Shown: positions 7,160 to 15,060 of the stretch, in pieces
How positions within the stretch are numbered: position 1 is the first letter of the stretch
Layout of the letters: the number at the start of each line of letters is the position of its first letter
From: an uncultured Eggerthellaceae bacterium
GTDB taxonomy: Bacteria > Actinomycetota > Coriobacteriia > Coriobacteriales > Eggerthellaceae
Length of the DNA: 35,670 nucleotides
Assembly (NCBI GenBank): GCA_904420215.1
Contig: CAJFUR010000148.1
Span: forward strand, 1-35,670
Direction: 5' to 3'
Notes under the pieces: generated by a model
Seen by the model: only the letters and a program-made list of their open reading frames with translations
The model's database searches: none
What the model was told of the DNA's origin: nothing
Made by a program: the position numbers and the translations under genes

Positions 7160-8931
7160 TGGGAGAGCGCGGGTTCACCGGGCGCGGGTTCGCAGAAGGC
7201 GGGCCTGCCGAGGGCGGGCGCATAAGGCGCGGGCCTGCGGAAAGCAGGCTTGTGGAAGGCGGGCCTGCCGAGGGCGGGTTCGTGGAAGGGCGCAAGCACG
7301 CGTCGGAGGACTTGGGGCGCGTGCTGGTTCTGGGGCTGGGCAAGAGCGGGCGTGCGGCCATCGACTATCTGCTGCCGCTTCTGGGCACGCGCGTGCGGCA
7401 ACTTGCCGTGGCGGCGGGCGCGTCCGCGGCGGCTGACGGGGAGGCGCGCGCCTTCGTGGAGCGCCTGCGCGCGCACGGCGTGCGGGCCGAGTTCGACCAC
7501 GAGCGCATAGAGGGCGCCTACGATTTGTGCATCGCCAGCCCCGGCATCCCGCAGACCTCGGCGTTCTACGCCAGCGCGGCCGCGGCCAGCGCAGAAGTGG
7601 TGAGCGAAGTGGAGTTCGCCTGGCGCGAGAGCGCCGAGGACGCGCGCTGGGTGGCCATCACTGGCACGAACGGCAAGACCACCACGGTGGCGCTGACGGC
7701 GCATCTTCTGCGGGCGTGCGGCATGGCCGCGAAGGCCGTCGGCAACATAGGGGACACGTGCATCAAGGCGGTGGCCGCGGGCGGCGTGCAGGTGTACGTG
7801 GCCGAGGTGTCCAGCTACCAGCTGGCGTCCACGCGGCTGTTCGCGCCCGACGTGGCCGTCGTGCTGAACGTCACGCCCGACCACCTTGCGTGGCACGGGG
7901 GCTTCGAAGCCTACGCGCAGGCCAAGCTCAAGGTGTTGGCGAACCTGCCGCAGGTGCCGGGGTCGGTGGCCGTGCTCGACGCCACCGACGACGAGGTGCG
8001 CAAGACCGTGCGCGCGCTGCGTGCGCAGGATGCTGCCGAGCGCGGGTTTTCCTACGTGCCCGTGGGAACGGCGGCGGGCATCGCGGGCGACATGCGCGCG
8101 GCCTGCGGCAGCGAGAACGCCGCCTACCTCGCACCCGGCGGCATGCTCGTGGTGGCCCTCGGCGGGCGCGAGCACGCCCTGCTGCCCGCGGCCGACCTGC
8201 GCATCAAGGGCGAGCACAACGTGGCGAACGCGCTTGCCGCCGCGGCAGCCGCGCTTGCCGTGGGCGGCGCGCCTGCGGACGTGGCGCGCGCGCTTTCCAC
8301 GTTCCAGCCGCTGGAGCACCGCCTGGAGCCGTGCGGGAGCGTGGCGGGCGTGGAATGCTACAATGATTCCAAGGCCACGAACGTGGACGCCACCTTGAAG
8401 GCGTTCGCCGCTTTCGGCGAGACGCGCCCCATCGTGCTTCTGGGCGGGCGCGACAAGGGCACCGACCTGGCCCCTCTCGTGCAAGCCGCACAGGACCACG
8501 CGAAGGCCGTAGTGTGCTTCGGGGAAGCTGGGGAACGTTTCGCGGAAGCCTTCTTGGGGTCCGCCGGCCTGCCGGCCGGCGGACCTGCGGACGCTGCGGC
8601 CGCCTGCGGCACCCCATCTTCGCCCTCCAAGCCCTCGTCGCGTACCGAAGTACGCGTTCTCGGTCTTTCGGGCGAATCCGGGGCACCGCAGGCCGCCTCG
8701 CTGACTGGCGAGGACCGGCGAGCCGATGAGTGTTCCGCTCTGCCCGTCCTGCGGGCGGAGCATCTCGAGGACGCGCTCGACGCGGCGCTTTCTGTGGCGG
8801 GCGCGGGCGACGTGGTGCTGCTTTCGCCGGCGTGCGCCTCCTTCGACGAATTCTCCTCGTTCGAGGAGCGCGGGCGCGCGTTCAAGGCGCTCGTGGCCGC
8901 GCGCGCCGCGGCCGCGGGAGGGCGGGGGTAG
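7159..8931 (+). CDS. murD: UDP-MurNAc-L-alanine:D-glutamate ligase with two unusual insertions
   Basis: MurD adds D-glutamate to UDP-MurNAc-L-Ala. From the ATG at 7159, coupled to the mraY stop, the product is 590 residues, against about 450-480 in most families. The excess has two sources. Residues 6-45 are eight pentapeptide units encoded by a 15-bp minisatellite. Residues about 466-529 are an extra Ala/Gly/Ser-rich segment encoded by palindromic DNA, placed between the CFGEAGERFAEAF strand and the final LSPACASFDEFSSFEERG block. The core is normal: VLVLGLGKSG (55-64), GTNGKTTT (169-176), LNVTPDHLAWHG, YNDSKATN. A second start, GTG at 7321, has a CGGAGGA site 10 bases upstream and gives a 536-residue protein starting right at the Rossmann-like strand. 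This start is at least as likely, since no ribosome site precedes 7159. Confidence 0.93.
   Translation: MGERGFTGRGFAEGGPAEGGRIRRGPAESRLVEGGPAEGGFVEGRKHASEDLGRVLVLGLGKSGRAAIDYLLPLLGTRVRQLAVAAGASAAADGEARAFVERLRAHGVRAEFDHERIEGAYDLCIASPGIPQTSAFYASAAAASAEVVSEVEFAWRESAEDARWVAITGTNGKTTTVALTAHLLRACGMAAKAVGNIGDTCIKAVAAGGVQVYVAEVSSYQLASTRLFAPDVAVVLNVTPDHLAWHGGFEAYAQAKLKVLANLPQVPGSVAVLDATDDEVRKTVRALRAQDAAERGFSYVPVGTAAGIAGDMRAACGSENAAYLAPGGMLVVALGGREHALLPAADLRIKGEHNVANALAAAAAALAVGGAPADVARALSTFQPLEHRLEPCGSVAGVECYNDSKATNVDATLKAFAAFGETRPIVLLGGRDKGTDLAPLVQAAQDHAKAVVCFGEAGERFAEAFLGSAGLPAGGPADAAAACGTPSSPSKPSSRTEVRVLGLSGESGAPQAASLTGEDRRADECSALPVLRAEHLEDALDAALSVAGAGDVVLLSPACASFDEFSSFEERGRAFKALVAARAAAAGGRG
7174..7293 (+). 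repeat. 15-bp tandem repeat (8 degenerate units) at murD 5' end
   Basis: Eight consecutive 15-base units can be read: peptides FTGRG, FAEGG, PAEGG, RIRRG, PAESR, LVEGG, PAEGG, FVEGR. Units 3 and 7 (cctgccgagggcggg) are identical and 60 bases apart, with matching flanks. The array is in frame with murD if translation starts at 7159; if it starts at the GTG at 7321, the array is an mraY-murD spacer. Because the unit is a multiple of three, copy-number change would not break the frame. Confidence 0.8.
8559..8584. repeat. Perfect 10-bp inverted repeat inside murD
   Basis: gtccgccggc (8559-8568) and gccggcggac (8575-8584) are perfect reverse complements around a 6-base loop. It lies at the beginning of the extra segment of murD and encodes a Gly/Pro/Ala stretch absent from ordinary MurD. 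It sits 18 bases before a second, longer palindrome. Confidence 0.7.
8603..8692. repeat. Long imperfect palindrome inserted in frame in murD
   Basis: Arms pair as cctgcgg/ccgcagg (8603-8609 with 8686-8692), cccc/gggg (8612-8615 with 8680-8683) and ttcgccc/gggcgaa (8619-8625 with 8670-8676), with only 2- and 3-base mismatches between blocks. The tip is a perfect 7-bp stem, cgcgtac/gtacgcg (8639-8645 with 8650-8656), around a CGAA loop. It codes for a Ser/Pro-rich linker in the extra murD segment. This looks like a small palindromic element that entered the gene without breaking the frame. It is not seen elsewhere in the window. Confidence 0.7.
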
Positions 8932-8934
8932 CCC

Positions 8935-10200
8935 ATGGCGCGACGGCAATCCCAGACGCGGCGGGAAGTGCCCGCCGCGGTGGCCGGCCCGCGGCTGCTG
9001 CTGCTTTTGAGCGTGTTGGCGCTTCTGCTGGTGGGACTGGTCATGGTGTACTCGGCCTCGTCGGTGAAGGCCATCAACGCGGGCACCAGCGCCGCTTCGT
9101 ACCTGATAGACCAAGTGCTGTATGCCGCCATCGGCATCGCGTGCGCTGCGGTGCTGTGGAAGCTGGTGCCCAGCCGGGTGTGGGACGGCCCTCTCGTCTG
9201 GGTGGTTTGGGGCGTGGCCGTGCTGTTGCTGGTGCTCACCGCGCTGTTCGGCACGGAGAACTACGGCGCCGTGCGCTGGCTTTCGCTCGGGCCGGTGGGC
9301 CTGCAGCCATCCGAGTTCGTGAAAGTGGCGTTCGTGCTGGTGGCAGCCCATATGCTGAACGCCTTCCGCGAGGGCCGGAGCAGCGTGCGGCTGTTGGTGG
9401 TGCAAATTCTCGTCGTGGTGCTGCTGCCGCTTTTGTTCCTGTACAAGACGCAGTCGGACTTGGGTACCACGCTCATCTGCTTTGCCGCCATCCTCGCAGT
9501 CATGTGGCTGGGCGAGGTGCCCCTGCGCGTCATCCTGGGCATCGTGTGCGTGGGGATCGTCTTTGTGGCGGCGTCCATCCTGTTCACCGACTACCGCTCG
9601 GGGCGCATGGTGTACCTCGACCCGTGGAACGACGGGCAGGACGGCTACGGCGCCGGCTACAACATCATCCGCTCGTACTACGCCTTGGCCGAGGGAGGGC
9701 TGTTCGGCGTGGGGCTGGGCAATTCCCATGAGAAGTTCCTGTACCTGTTCGCTTCGGAAAGCGATTTCATCTTCGCGGTCATCGGCGAGGAGCTGGGCTT
9801 GGTGGGCGCGCTTGCGGTCATCGGATTGTTCCTCGTGTTCCTGTACGCGGGCATGCGCATTGCGCGCACGGCGCCGGACAACTTCAACGCCATGCTGGCG
9901 GGCGGCTGCACGTTCGCCATCGTGTTCCAGGCGTTTCTGAACATCGGCTGCACTATCGGCGTCTTGCCCACCACGGGCAAGCCGCTGCCGTTCATATCGT
10001 CGGGCGGCTCGTCGCTCATCGCCACGTTCATCATGGTGGGCATCGTCCTCTCGGTGACGCAGGCCGCCGCCGCGCCTTCGGTGTACGACCGGCGTCGCGA
10101 AGACCTGCGCGTCGTGCGCGAGGTGCGCCCGAACGGTTTTCAGGCGGCCGGCCAGGGCGGGCGCGTTCCGCGTGGGGGCCGCGTTTCGGCAAGGAGGTAG
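8935..10200 (+). CDS. ftsW: Septal peptidoglycan glycosyltransferase FtsW (SEDS family)
   Basis: A 421-residue membrane protein with about ten hydrophobic segments. SEDS proteins polymerise lipid II into glycan strands; FtsW works with FtsI at the septum. Conserved elements: RWLSLGPVGLQPSEFVK (114-130), the large extracellular loop with YLDPWNDGQDGYGAGYNIIRSYYALAEGG... (kept in short motifs: DPWND, GAGYN), the GNSHEKFLYL block, DFIFAVIGEELG, and PLPFISSGGSS near the last membrane segments. The ATG at 8935 is three bases after the murD stop, with GGAGGGCGGGGG upstream. The C-terminal ~40 residues are a basic cytoplasmic tail ending GGRVPRGGRVSARR. FtsW rather than RodA is chosen from its place between murD and murG. 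Confidence 0.95.
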   Translation: MARRQSQTRREVPAAVAGPRLLLLLSVLALLLVGLVMVYSASSVKAINAGTSAASYLIDQVLYAAIGIACAAVLWKLVPSRVWDGPLVWVVWGVAVLLLVLTALFGTENYGAVRWLSLGPVGLQPSEFVKVAFVLVAAHMLNAFREGRSSVRLLVVQILVVVLLPLLFLYKTQSDLGTTLICFAAILAVMWLGEVPLRVILGIVCVGIVFVAASILFTDYRSGRMVYLDPWNDGQDGYGAGYNIIRSYYALAEGGLFGVGLGNSHEKFLYLFASESDFIFAVIGEELGLVGALAVIGLFLVFLYAGMRIARTAPDNFNAMLAGGCTFAIVFQAFLNIGCTIGVLPTTGKPLPFISSGGSSLIATFIMVGIVLSVTQAAAAPSVYDRRREDLRVVREVRPNGFQAAGQGGRVPRGGRVSARR

Positions 10201-10203
10201 GCC

Positions 10204-11319
10204 ATGCTGGCTGTTTTGTCGGGCGGCGGCACCGCCGGTCACATCAATCCCGCGCTCGCATTGGCGGACGTGCTGCGCGAGCGCGGCTGGGACGTGCGTT
10301 TCGCCGGGTGCCCCACGGGGGTGGAGGCGCGCCTTGCGCCGCAGGCGGGGCTTGCCTTCCAGCCGTTCGAAGCCGCGGGGTTCAACCGCCGCCACCCGGC
10401 CTCCATCGCAAGCGCGCTGGTCAAGATACAGAAAAGCACATCCGCGGCCAAGCGCTGGTTTGCCGAGGTGCACCCCGACGTGGTGGTGGGCTTCGGCGGG
10501 TACGTGTCCATTCCCGTGGCGCGCGCGGCCGAGGCGTGCGGCATCCCGGTGGTGGTGCACGAGCAGAACTCGGTCATGGGCATGGCCAACAAGTACCTGG
10601 CCCGCCGCGCGCAGGCGGTGTGCGTGACGTATGCCCGCTCCGCCGACGCGCTGAAGGACAGAAGCCGCGTGCACGTCACGGGAAACCCGGTGCGTGCCTC
10701 GGTGCTGGCGGCCACCCGCGCCGAGGGGCGCGCGCTTCTGGGCGTGCCCGAGGACGCCTTCATGCTGCTGGTGTTCGGCGGCAGCTTGGGCGCGCGGCGC
10801 ATCAACGAGGGCATCGCCGCCTGCAAGGACGCGCTTCTGGCGGTGCCGAACCTGCACGTGGTGCACCTCACGGGCCCGCGCGAGCTGGAGCGTGCCGAAC
10901 AGTCCCTCGCGCTTTCGCCGGCCGAGCGCGAACGCTGGCACGTGATAGGATACCAGGACCGCATGGGCGAGACGCTGGCCGCGGCCGACGCCGTGGTGTC
11001 GCGCTCGGGGGCCACGTCGCTGGCCGAGATATCGGCGCGCGCGCTGCCGGCGCTGCTGGTGCCCTTCCCGTTCGCCACCGAAGACCACCAGACGAAAAAC
11101 GCCCAGGCCTACGTGGAGGCGGGCTGCGCCTATCTGCTGCCCGACGACCAGGTGGAAACGCCCGAGTTCTGCCGCCTGGTGCTTTCCCTCGTGCGGGACG
11201 CGGGCGTGCGCGAGGGCATGGAGAAGGCGGCGCGGGCGCAGAAGACCGCCGACGCGGCGCGCGTATTGGCAGATGTTGTGATGGATGCGGCGGCGGACGG
11301 GCCGCATGCACTACAATAG
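10204..11319 (+). CDS. murG: UDP-GlcNAc:lipid I N-acetylglucosaminyltransferase
   Basis: A 371-residue peripheral membrane GT-B glycosyltransferase that converts lipid I to lipid II. Motifs: GGGTAGHINPALALA (7-21), the first glycine-rich loop; VVVGFGGYVSIPVARAA (94-108); HEQNSVMGMANK (119-130); GGSLGARRIN, the second glycine-rich loop of the C-terminal domain; RSGATSLAEISA and PFATEDHQTKNA, which contact UDP-GlcNAc. The ATG at 10204 has a near-perfect ribosome site, AAGGAGG (10191-10197), lying across the end of ftsW, so it is probably translated well. It is followed by a 200-base spacer before murC, the largest gap within the cluster. Confidence 0.96.
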   Translation: MLAVLSGGGTAGHINPALALADVLRERGWDVRFAGCPTGVEARLAPQAGLAFQPFEAAGFNRRHPASIASALVKIQKSTSAAKRWFAEVHPDVVVGFGGYVSIPVARAAEACGIPVVVHEQNSVMGMANKYLARRAQAVCVTYARSADALKDRSRVHVTGNPVRASVLAATRAEGRALLGVPEDAFMLLVFGGSLGARRINEGIAACKDALLAVPNLHVVHLTGPRELERAEQSLALSPAERERWHVIGYQDRMGETLAAADAVVSRSGATSLAEISARALPALLVPFPFATEDHQTKNAQAYVEAGCAYLLPDDQVETPEFCRLVLSLVRDAGVREGMEKAARAQKTADAARVLADVVMDAAADGPHALQ

Positions 11320-11520
11320 CCGGGCGCGGGAATCGCGCCGCGCGGGACGAGGCGCGCGGGGCGAGGCGCGGAAACGGCGCCGCGTGGGATGCCGGCGACG
11401 GCGTCGCGGGACGCGCGGGGAACACGGACGGGGCGCGGGAACGCGCTACGTGGCACGCAGGCGCGCCATGCGCAGGCGCCGCGCAGCAGACGAAACACCA
11501 CCATGGTTGACGGGACATCA
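11320..11520 (+). other. murG-murC spacer, GC-rich, repeats of GCGCGGG
   Basis: This 200-base gap is the only sizeable spacer in the cluster. It is very GC-rich and contains at least five close variants of GCGCGGG (e.g. near 11339, 11355, 11424, 11437). The murC frame is open upstream to an ATG at 11389, which would add 44 Arg-rich residues, but the family start is at 11521. A TACAAT at 11312-11317 overlapping the murG stop could be a -10 element but has no convincing -35. I see no terminator. Confidence 0.35.
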
Positions 11521-12957
11521 ATGAGGCAGACGGAAAACGCACCATTTCACTTCATCGGCGTGGGCGGCGTGGGCATGAGCGGCATCGCCCGCGTGGCGGC
11601 CGACCAGGGACATGCGGTCACGGGTTCGGACATCAAGGAGAGCCGCTACACCAAGCAGCTGAAAGACGCCGGCGTGCCGGTGTCCATTGGGCACGCGCCC
11701 GGAAACGTGCCGGAGGGCGATCCGGTGGTGGTGGTGTCCACGGCCATTCTGCCGAACAATCCCGAACTGGTGGCCGCGCAGGAGCGCGGGCTGCGCATCT
11801 GGCACCGCGCCAAGATGCTGGCGCACTTGGGCGAGGGGCTGGACACCTTGGCGGTGGCCGGCACCCACGGCAAGACCACCACGTCCTCCATGCTGGCAAG
11901 CGCGCTGGACGCGCTCGGGCAGGATCCCACGTTCCTCATCGGCGGCATCGTGCGCGCCTATGCCACGAACGCCCATTCGGGCGGCGGGCGCTGGTACGTG
12001 GTGGAGGCCGACGAGAGCGACAAGTCGTTCACGCACCTTTCTCCCACAGCCGTGCTGGTAACCAACGTGGAGGCCGACCATTTGGACCACTACAGCGGCC
12101 TCGACGAGATATATGCCCAGTTCAAGCAGTTCATCGGCTCGGTGCCGCCCGACGGGGCGGTGGTGGCGTGCGCCGACGACGCGGCCTTGGTGGAGCTCGC
12201 GCGCTCCTGCGGACGGCCCGTGCGCACCTACGGCTTCGCGCCCGACGCCGACGTGCGGGTGCGCTCGTGGCAGCCGCACGGCGTGGGCAGCACCTACGAG
12301 CTGGAACTTCCCGGCGGGCGCGTGGTGGAAGGCTCCCTGCGCCAGAACCCGGGGCGGCACAACGTGGCGAACGCCGCGGGCGTGGTGGCGCTTCTGGACA
12401 TGCTCGGGTTCGACGCGCAGGCGGCGGCCGACGCGCTTTCCGGCTTCGCGGGCGTGCGCCGGCGGTTCGACCTCGTGGGCGAGGCGGCGGGCGTCACCGT
12501 GGTGGACGACTACGCGCACCATCCCACCGAGATAGCGGCCACCATAGCCGCGGCCAAGAAGCTGGACTTCCAGCGCGTGCACGTGCTGTTCCAGCCGCAC
12601 CGCTACTCGCGCGCGCCGCTGTTCACCGAAGTGCTGAAAGACGAGTTCGGCAGTGCGTTCGACGCGGCCGACTCCGTCACGTTCATGGACGTGTACCCGG
12701 CGGGTGAGACGCCCGTGCCGGGGGTGACGGGCAAGACGTTCCTCTCCGTGGTGCTGGGGCACGAAGGACACCCGCAGGCCTCCTACGTGCCCCGGCGCGT
12801 GGACGTGGTGGGGCACATGGCATCGCTCGCGCGCCCCGGCGACTTGGTGCTCACCATGGGCGCCGGCGACGTGACGGCCATCGGCCCGCAGCTAGTGGAC
12901 GCGCTTTCCGGCCGCGCGCCGGCGGGCGCGGGCGCAGGCGCGGGGGCGGCCTCGTGA
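11521..12957 (+). CDS. murC: UDP-N-acetylmuramate:L-alanine ligase
   Basis: A 478-residue cytoplasmic Mur ligase that adds the first stem-peptide residue, L-alanine, to UDP-MurNAc. The start is the ATG at 11521 because it lies just before FHFIGVGGVGMSGIARV (9-25), the conserved N-terminal UDP-binding loop; a weak site (GACGGGA) is 7 bases upstream. An ATG at 11503 is also in frame. Other motifs: GTHGKTTTSSM (114-124), the ATP loop, with His typical of MurC; VEADESDKSF; NVEADHLDHY; HNVANAAG; DDYAHHPTEI; and FQPHRYSR. Length is typical. The C-terminal tail is Ala/Gly-rich. The stop shares bases with the murB GTG (GTGA, 12954-12957). Confidence 0.96.
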   Translation: MRQTENAPFHFIGVGGVGMSGIARVAADQGHAVTGSDIKESRYTKQLKDAGVPVSIGHAPGNVPEGDPVVVVSTAILPNNPELVAAQERGLRIWHRAKMLAHLGEGLDTLAVAGTHGKTTTSSMLASALDALGQDPTFLIGGIVRAYATNAHSGGGRWYVVEADESDKSFTHLSPTAVLVTNVEADHLDHYSGLDEIYAQFKQFIGSVPPDGAVVACADDAALVELARSCGRPVRTYGFAPDADVRVRSWQPHGVGSTYELELPGGRVVEGSLRQNPGRHNVANAAGVVALLDMLGFDAQAAADALSGFAGVRRRFDLVGEAAGVTVVDDYAHHPTEIAATIAAAKKLDFQRVHVLFQPHRYSRAPLFTEVLKDEFGSAFDAADSVTFMDVYPAGETPVPGVTGKTFLSVVLGHEGHPQASYVPRRVDVVGHMASLARPGDLVLTMGAGDVTAIGPQLVDALSGRAPAGAGAGAGAAS

Positions 12958-13880
12958 CCGCGCGGCACGCCTCGCCTCTGGAGGCGCTGCTGGTGGACGA
13001 CAAGTTCGACGGCAGCGTGTATCCCGGCGAGCCGATGTCGCGCCACACCACCTACCGCATCGGCGGGCCGGCGCGCTTCTACGTGCAGGTGGATTCCGTC
13101 CGCGCGCTCGTGTCGCTGGTGGAGGCGTGCGGGCAGACCGGCACGCCGTGGGTGGTGCTGGGCCGCGGCAGCAACCTGCTGGTGGCCGATGCGGGGTTTT
13201 CCGGCGTGGCGGTGTCGCTGGGGCGCGACTTCCGCGCCAGCCGCTTCGACGCGCAGGCGAACCGCTTCTGCGCGGGGGCGGGCGTGCTTCTGTCCTCGGT
13301 GGTGCAGGACGCCTTCCACCGCTCGCTGGCGGGGCTGGAGTTCGCCGTGGGCACGCCGGGCACGCTCGGCGGCGCGCTGCGCATGAACGCGGGATCGCGT
13401 GACGAGTGGCTGGGCGCGCGCGTGGCCAGCGTGACCACGTATTCCCCGGGGCACGGGCTGGTGCGCCGCGCGGGCGCTGAGGTGGCGTGGGGCTACCGCA
13501 CGTCCTCGTTTGCCGCCGACGAGGTGCTGGTGGAATGCGAGCTTGCGGTGGAGCCGGCCGATCCCTTCTTCATCAGGGGGAAGATGGAGGCGTCGCTGGC
13601 GCGCCGCAGGAAGACCCAGCCGCTCAACGAGCCGTCGTGCGGCAGCGTGTTCAAGAACCCCGAGGGCGCCTCGGCCGGCGCGCTCATCGAACAGGCGGGC
13701 CTGAAGGGCGCACGCCACGGCGGCGCGCAGATTTCGGAGGTGCATGCGAACTTCATCGTGAACAAGGGCGGCGCGACGGCGCAAGACGTCTGCGCGCTCA
13801 TGGAACTCGCGCAAACGAAGGTGTTTGAGGCCCATGGCGTCGAACTCTCGCCGGAAGTCCGGTTCCTCGGGTTCGCGTAG
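12954..13880 (+). CDS. murB: UDP-N-acetylenolpyruvoylglucosamine reductase
   Basis: A 308-residue FAD flavoprotein that reduces UDP-GlcNAc-enolpyruvate to UDP-MurNAc with NADPH. The GTG at 12954 overlaps the murC stop by four bases. FAD-binding elements: GRGSNLLVAD (70-79) and GLEFAVGTPGTLGGALRMNAG (127-147). The active-site serine lies in EPSCGSVFKNP, and the C-terminal LKGARHGGAQISEVHANFIVNKGGATAQDV block carries the conserved Glu region. Placement between murC and ftsQ is common in Gram-positive dcw clusters. Its last 47 bases overlap ftsQ in another frame if ftsQ starts at 13834. Confidence 0.95.
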   Translation: MTARHASPLEALLVDDKFDGSVYPGEPMSRHTTYRIGGPARFYVQVDSVRALVSLVEACGQTGTPWVVLGRGSNLLVADAGFSGVAVSLGRDFRASRFDAQANRFCAGAGVLLSSVVQDAFHRSLAGLEFAVGTPGTLGGALRMNAGSRDEWLGARVASVTTYSPGHGLVRRAGAEVAWGYRTSSFAADEVLVECELAVEPADPFFIRGKMEASLARRRKTQPLNEPSCGSVFKNPEGASAGALIEQAGLKGARHGGAQISEVHANFIVNKGGATAQDVCALMELAQTKVFEAHGVELSPEVRFLGFA

Positions 13881-15060
13881 GCCGCAGGCCGCCGGGCGCC
13901 AAGGCGCGTCCCGCGGCCCTGTGCCTGCGCCGCGCGCGTCCTCCGGGCGCTCTGCGTCCGCATCTGCCATGCGCGGCGGGAAGGCCGCTGGCCGCACGGC
14001 GCAGGCGGACCCCTCGGCGTACCGCGTCATCCCCGGCGGGCGCGCCGCCGCAGGCGCGGGCAGCCGCCGCGGCGCGAGCCCGTCCGCCGGCCGCAACGCG
14101 CCTGCGCCCGTTGGCGTGCGGCCCCTGCGGGGCGGCGCGCCGGGGCGTGGGGGGCGGGGAGCCTCCGTTCGCGTGTCTGCCGGCCGCACCCCGCGCGCGG
14201 GCGGCGCGGGCGCTCCTGCGCCGCGCATGACCTCGGTGCGCGTGGGCGACCTCAACCGCGCCGACCGCGCCGCGCGGGCGCACGCCACGTACCGGCGCTA
14301 CATGGTGCGGCTGGCCGTGGCGCTCTGCGTGCTGGCCGCGCTTTTCGTCGGCGCCGCCGCCCTGTACTTCTCCGACGCGTTTTCCATCGAGGAAGTGAAG
14401 GTGGAAGGCGTGGAGCATCTCACCGCCACGGAAATGGCGGCGCTTGCGAACGTGCCTTCGGGCACCACGCTTCTGCGCGTGGACACCGGGGCCATCGAGC
14501 AGAACCTGCTGCGCGACGCGTGGGTGAAAAGCGTCACCATACACCGCGAGTTCCCCCATGCGCTCAAGATCGTCATCACCGAGCGCACGGTGGCGGCGGT
14601 GGTGGAGGTGCCCACGCAAAGCGCCACCACCACGCAGCCGTGGGCCATCGCGTCGGACGGCATGTGGCTCATGGCCATTCCCGACCAGGACTCGGAGCTG
14701 GGGCAGTCCATCAGCCAGAAAATCTACGAGGACGCCGCCTCGGTGCTGCACATTACCGACGTGCCCTACGGCACCTCCCCGGAGACGGGCGCCTTCTGCA
14801 CCGACGAGAACGTGAACAACGCACTGGACATCGTGGCGGGCCTCACCACCAGCCTGGCCGACCAGGTGGTGCTGGTGAAGGCCACCGATGCCGAGTCCAC
14901 CAAACTCACGCTGGAAAACGGCGTGGAGATAGCCTTCGGCGCCGCCGAGGACATTCGCGAGAAGGAACGCGTGTGCCTGGAGATCATGGAGCAGAACCCC
15001 GGCACCGTGGCCTACATCAACGTGCGCGTGGCGGACAGGCCGACGTGGAGGTCCCTGTAG
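13834..15060 (+). CDS. ftsQ: Cell division protein FtsQ (POTRA domain), long basic N-terminal tail
   Basis: FtsQ is a bitopic divisome protein that bridges FtsL/FtsB-type partners and early division proteins. From the ATG at 13834 it has 408 residues. Residues 1-157 are a low-complexity cytoplasmic tail rich in Arg, Ala, Gly, Pro and Ser. One membrane segment follows (158-179), then the POTRA domain, FSIEEVKVEGVEHLTATEMAAL... (about 184-255), and the FtsQ beta-domain to the end. The start is uncertain: TTG 13825, GTG 13921 and ATG 13969 are in frame, and no clear ribosome site marks one; ATG 13834 overlaps murB by 47 bases. FtsZ, usually next, is 20 kb away. This is the last gene of the + strand cluster before the island. 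Confidence 0.9.
   Translation: MASNSRRKSGSSGSRRPQAAGRQGASRGPVPAPRASSGRSASASAMRGGKAAGRTAQADPSAYRVIPGGRAAAGAGSRRGASPSAGRNAPAPVGVRPLRGGAPGRGGRGASVRVSAGRTPRAGGAGAPAPRMTSVRVGDLNRADRAARAHATYRRYMVRLAVALCVLAALFVGAAALYFSDAFSIEEVKVEGVEHLTATEMAALANVPSGTTLLRVDTGAIEQNLLRDAWVKSVTIHREFPHALKIVITERTVAAVVEVPTQSATTTQPWAIASDGMWLMAIPDQDSELGQSISQKIYEDAASVLHITDVPYGTSPETGAFCTDENVNNALDIVAGLTTSLADQVVLVKATDAESTKLTLENGVEIAFGAAEDIREKERVCLEIMEQNPGTVAYINVRVADRPTWRSL

Noticed and set aside
7126-11307. Very long open frame (1,393 codons) on the - strand
   Set aside because: It is antisense to murD, ftsW and murG, which carry all their family motifs. Long antisense frames arise from high GC at third codon positions. The translation shows His/Arg/Gly-rich low complexity and no domain.
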